Shown here piece by piece: positions 13,608 through 14,577 of a stretch of 14,577 nt of DNA. Numbering within the stretch: position 1 is the stretch's first letter; every line of letters starts with the position of its first letter. Under the pieces are notes generated by a model. That model was given only the letters and a program-made list of their open reading frames with translations, made no database searches and had not been told where the DNA came from. Location: positions 1 to 14,577 of the forward strand of contig DATCCR010000088.1 of assembly GCA_036511155.1 (NCBI GenBank), given 5' to 3'. The position numbers were made by a program, and so were the translations under genes. Source of the stretch: Bog-756 sp036511155 (GTDB taxonomy: Bacteria > Actinomycetota > Acidimicrobiia > Acidimicrobiales > RAAP-2).

Positions 13608-14577
13608 ATCGTCGGCGCCGCCTACGACCCCTCGGCCACGAACAACTACGACTTCCGGCAGGTGTCGATCTCCGTCAATCCGACGAGTGGATTCCTCGAC
13701 AACGTCTGGTGGTCGAACTTCGAGTCCTTCAATGCCTCGGGGAACTACGCCGGGTGCACGTACAACTGGATCCTCGGTTACAACATCAACGGCGGCTGGA
13801 CGAACTGCAGCCCCGTCTACTTCGGGCCCCACGACTATCTGTTCGGACCGGCCTTCACCAACGACTCCGTGTTCGTCAGCGGCGACGGCACGATCGGAGG
13901 CGGCCCGTCGTTCGGAAGTTGGGGCGTTGCCCCAAGTGTCTCCTCCCCGGTCACCACGGCAGACCCTCAGTGCCTGTTCGTCGACAACACCCGCGGAATG
14001 TCGGGTAGCAGCTCCAACTGCAGCTCGGCCTCCGACGATGTCGCCCTCTACGACCATGCCAACAGCTCGTTCGGGAACCCGGTCCAGGCACCCCCCCCAG
14101 AGCGACGCGCAGCTGGGTGTCATCGCCAGCCTGAACGGCTGCCGCTACTCCGGCCCCACTCAGATCACTCTGGGCACCGACGTCAACGGGGTCGGGCAGA
14201 TGACCGTCGTCAGTCCCGACACCGTCGAGAGCACCATCAATGTGCAGGGTCAGGCCGTCACCTGGGACACCGCCAACGTCCCGACCAACTACAACGACTG
14301 CCCGAACAACGGCACCGCACCCCTCCCCGCTAACGGGGTGGTCTACGTGCAGAACGCCCCGACTACGTGGGTGACGGGAGCCAGCCCGTTCGACAACTAC
14401 GTCAACAATTCGGTCACCAACCTGACCGCCAGCCCCAGCTCGCCGACGCCCAACAACCCGGTCACCCTGACCGCCACAGTCACCTCGGCCAGCAGCCAGA
14501 TCCCCAGCGGGTCTACCGTCTCCTTCAGTCAGACGACCCAGATGTTCGGAATCGATTCGACCGCGGTCATCCCCGCC
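13608..14577 (+). pseudogene. Continuation of the fibronectin-III surface protein, frameshifted, running off the window
   Basis: Downstream of the TAG the same frame continues as a Gly/Asn/aromatic-rich extracellular domain (IVGAAYDPSATNNYDF, FGPAFTNDSVFVSGDG, TADPQCLFVDN) with several Cys. At the C8 run (14091-14098) the frame is lost; shifting by one base restores coding sequence (QSDAQLGVIASLNGC, CPNNGTAPLPANGVVYVQNAP) up to the last base of the window. The final stretch (NLTASPSSPTPNNPVTLTATVTSA) begins a bacterial Ig-like repeat. No credible start codon or ribosome-binding site exists for this part, so it is not an independent gene. The whole reads as a pseudogene, a phase-variable gene in the off state, or a gene with sequencing errors; the 3' end is outside the window. 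Confidence 0.75.
14091..14098 (+). repeat. C8 homopolymer at the frameshift point
   Basis: Eight consecutive C residues. Removing one C (C7) joins the upstream frame to the downstream frame as Ala-Pro-Pro-Gln-Ser-Asp. It is the only plausible site for the frame change between the two coding segments. Confidence 0.85.

Noticed and set aside
13662..14333. Independent gene starting at GTG 13662
   Set aside because: It has no ribosome-binding site, begins inside a domain that is continuous with the upstream frame, and loses sensible sequence after the C8 run.

Overview
The window is a high-GC, densely packed stretch of bacterial chromosome, most likely from an actinobacterium. Support comes from strong G/C third-position preference, frequent GTG starts, TANNNT-like -10 hexamers (some at leaderless spacing), a class-I-type lipid/steroid-like P450, an FrhB/FpoF-type (F420-associated) flavoprotein and an actinobacterial-type APS reductase. 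An Acidimicrobiia-like lineage is my guess and is not proven by the sequence. No rRNA, tRNA, CRISPR array, transposase or phage gene was seen.

Layout. (1) 1-1706: trehalose synthase (treS, +), whose GTG start overlaps the last bases of an upstream gene. (2) 1735-2727: galactose-1-phosphate uridylyltransferase (galT, -), convergent with treS. (3) 2953-3501: a small four-helix membrane protein (+), divergent from galT. (4) 3539-4828: a cytochrome P450 (-), convergent with the membrane protein across a hairpin and short tandem repeats. (5) 4829-5215: a 387-base non-coding region holding a leaderless P450 promoter, a perfect 14-bp-arm palindrome, a cysH promoter with an operator-like dyad, and a long structured cysH leader. 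(6) 5216-9014: cysH (APS reductase), a siroheme sulfite/nitrite reductase (sirA/nirA type), and a ferredoxin-FrhB flavoprotein that overlaps it by 4 bases. (7) 9059-10752: three more co-directional genes, namely a Trp-rich unknown protein, a carboxymuconolactone decarboxylase/AhpD-like protein and an EthD-like protein. (8) 10878-11963: the conserved ATPase ychF with its own promoter. (9) 12084 to the end: a large secreted fibronectin-III/Ig-like surface protein interrupted by an in-frame TAG and then by a one-base frameshift at a C8 run.

The most interesting system is region 6. CysH would reduce APS to sulfite and the siroheme enzyme would reduce sulfite to sulfide. The overlapping FrhB-type protein carries two [4Fe-4S] motifs and could pass electrons from F420H2 (or ferredoxin) to the siroheme enzyme. 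Together they would form a two-gene, actinobacterial counterpart of the fused F420-dependent sulfite reductase (Fsr) of methanogens. The electron donor is inference; the gene order, overlap and motifs are directly visible. The CysH also lacks the fourth cysteine of the usual Cys-Cys/CxxC cluster motif, having Thr instead.
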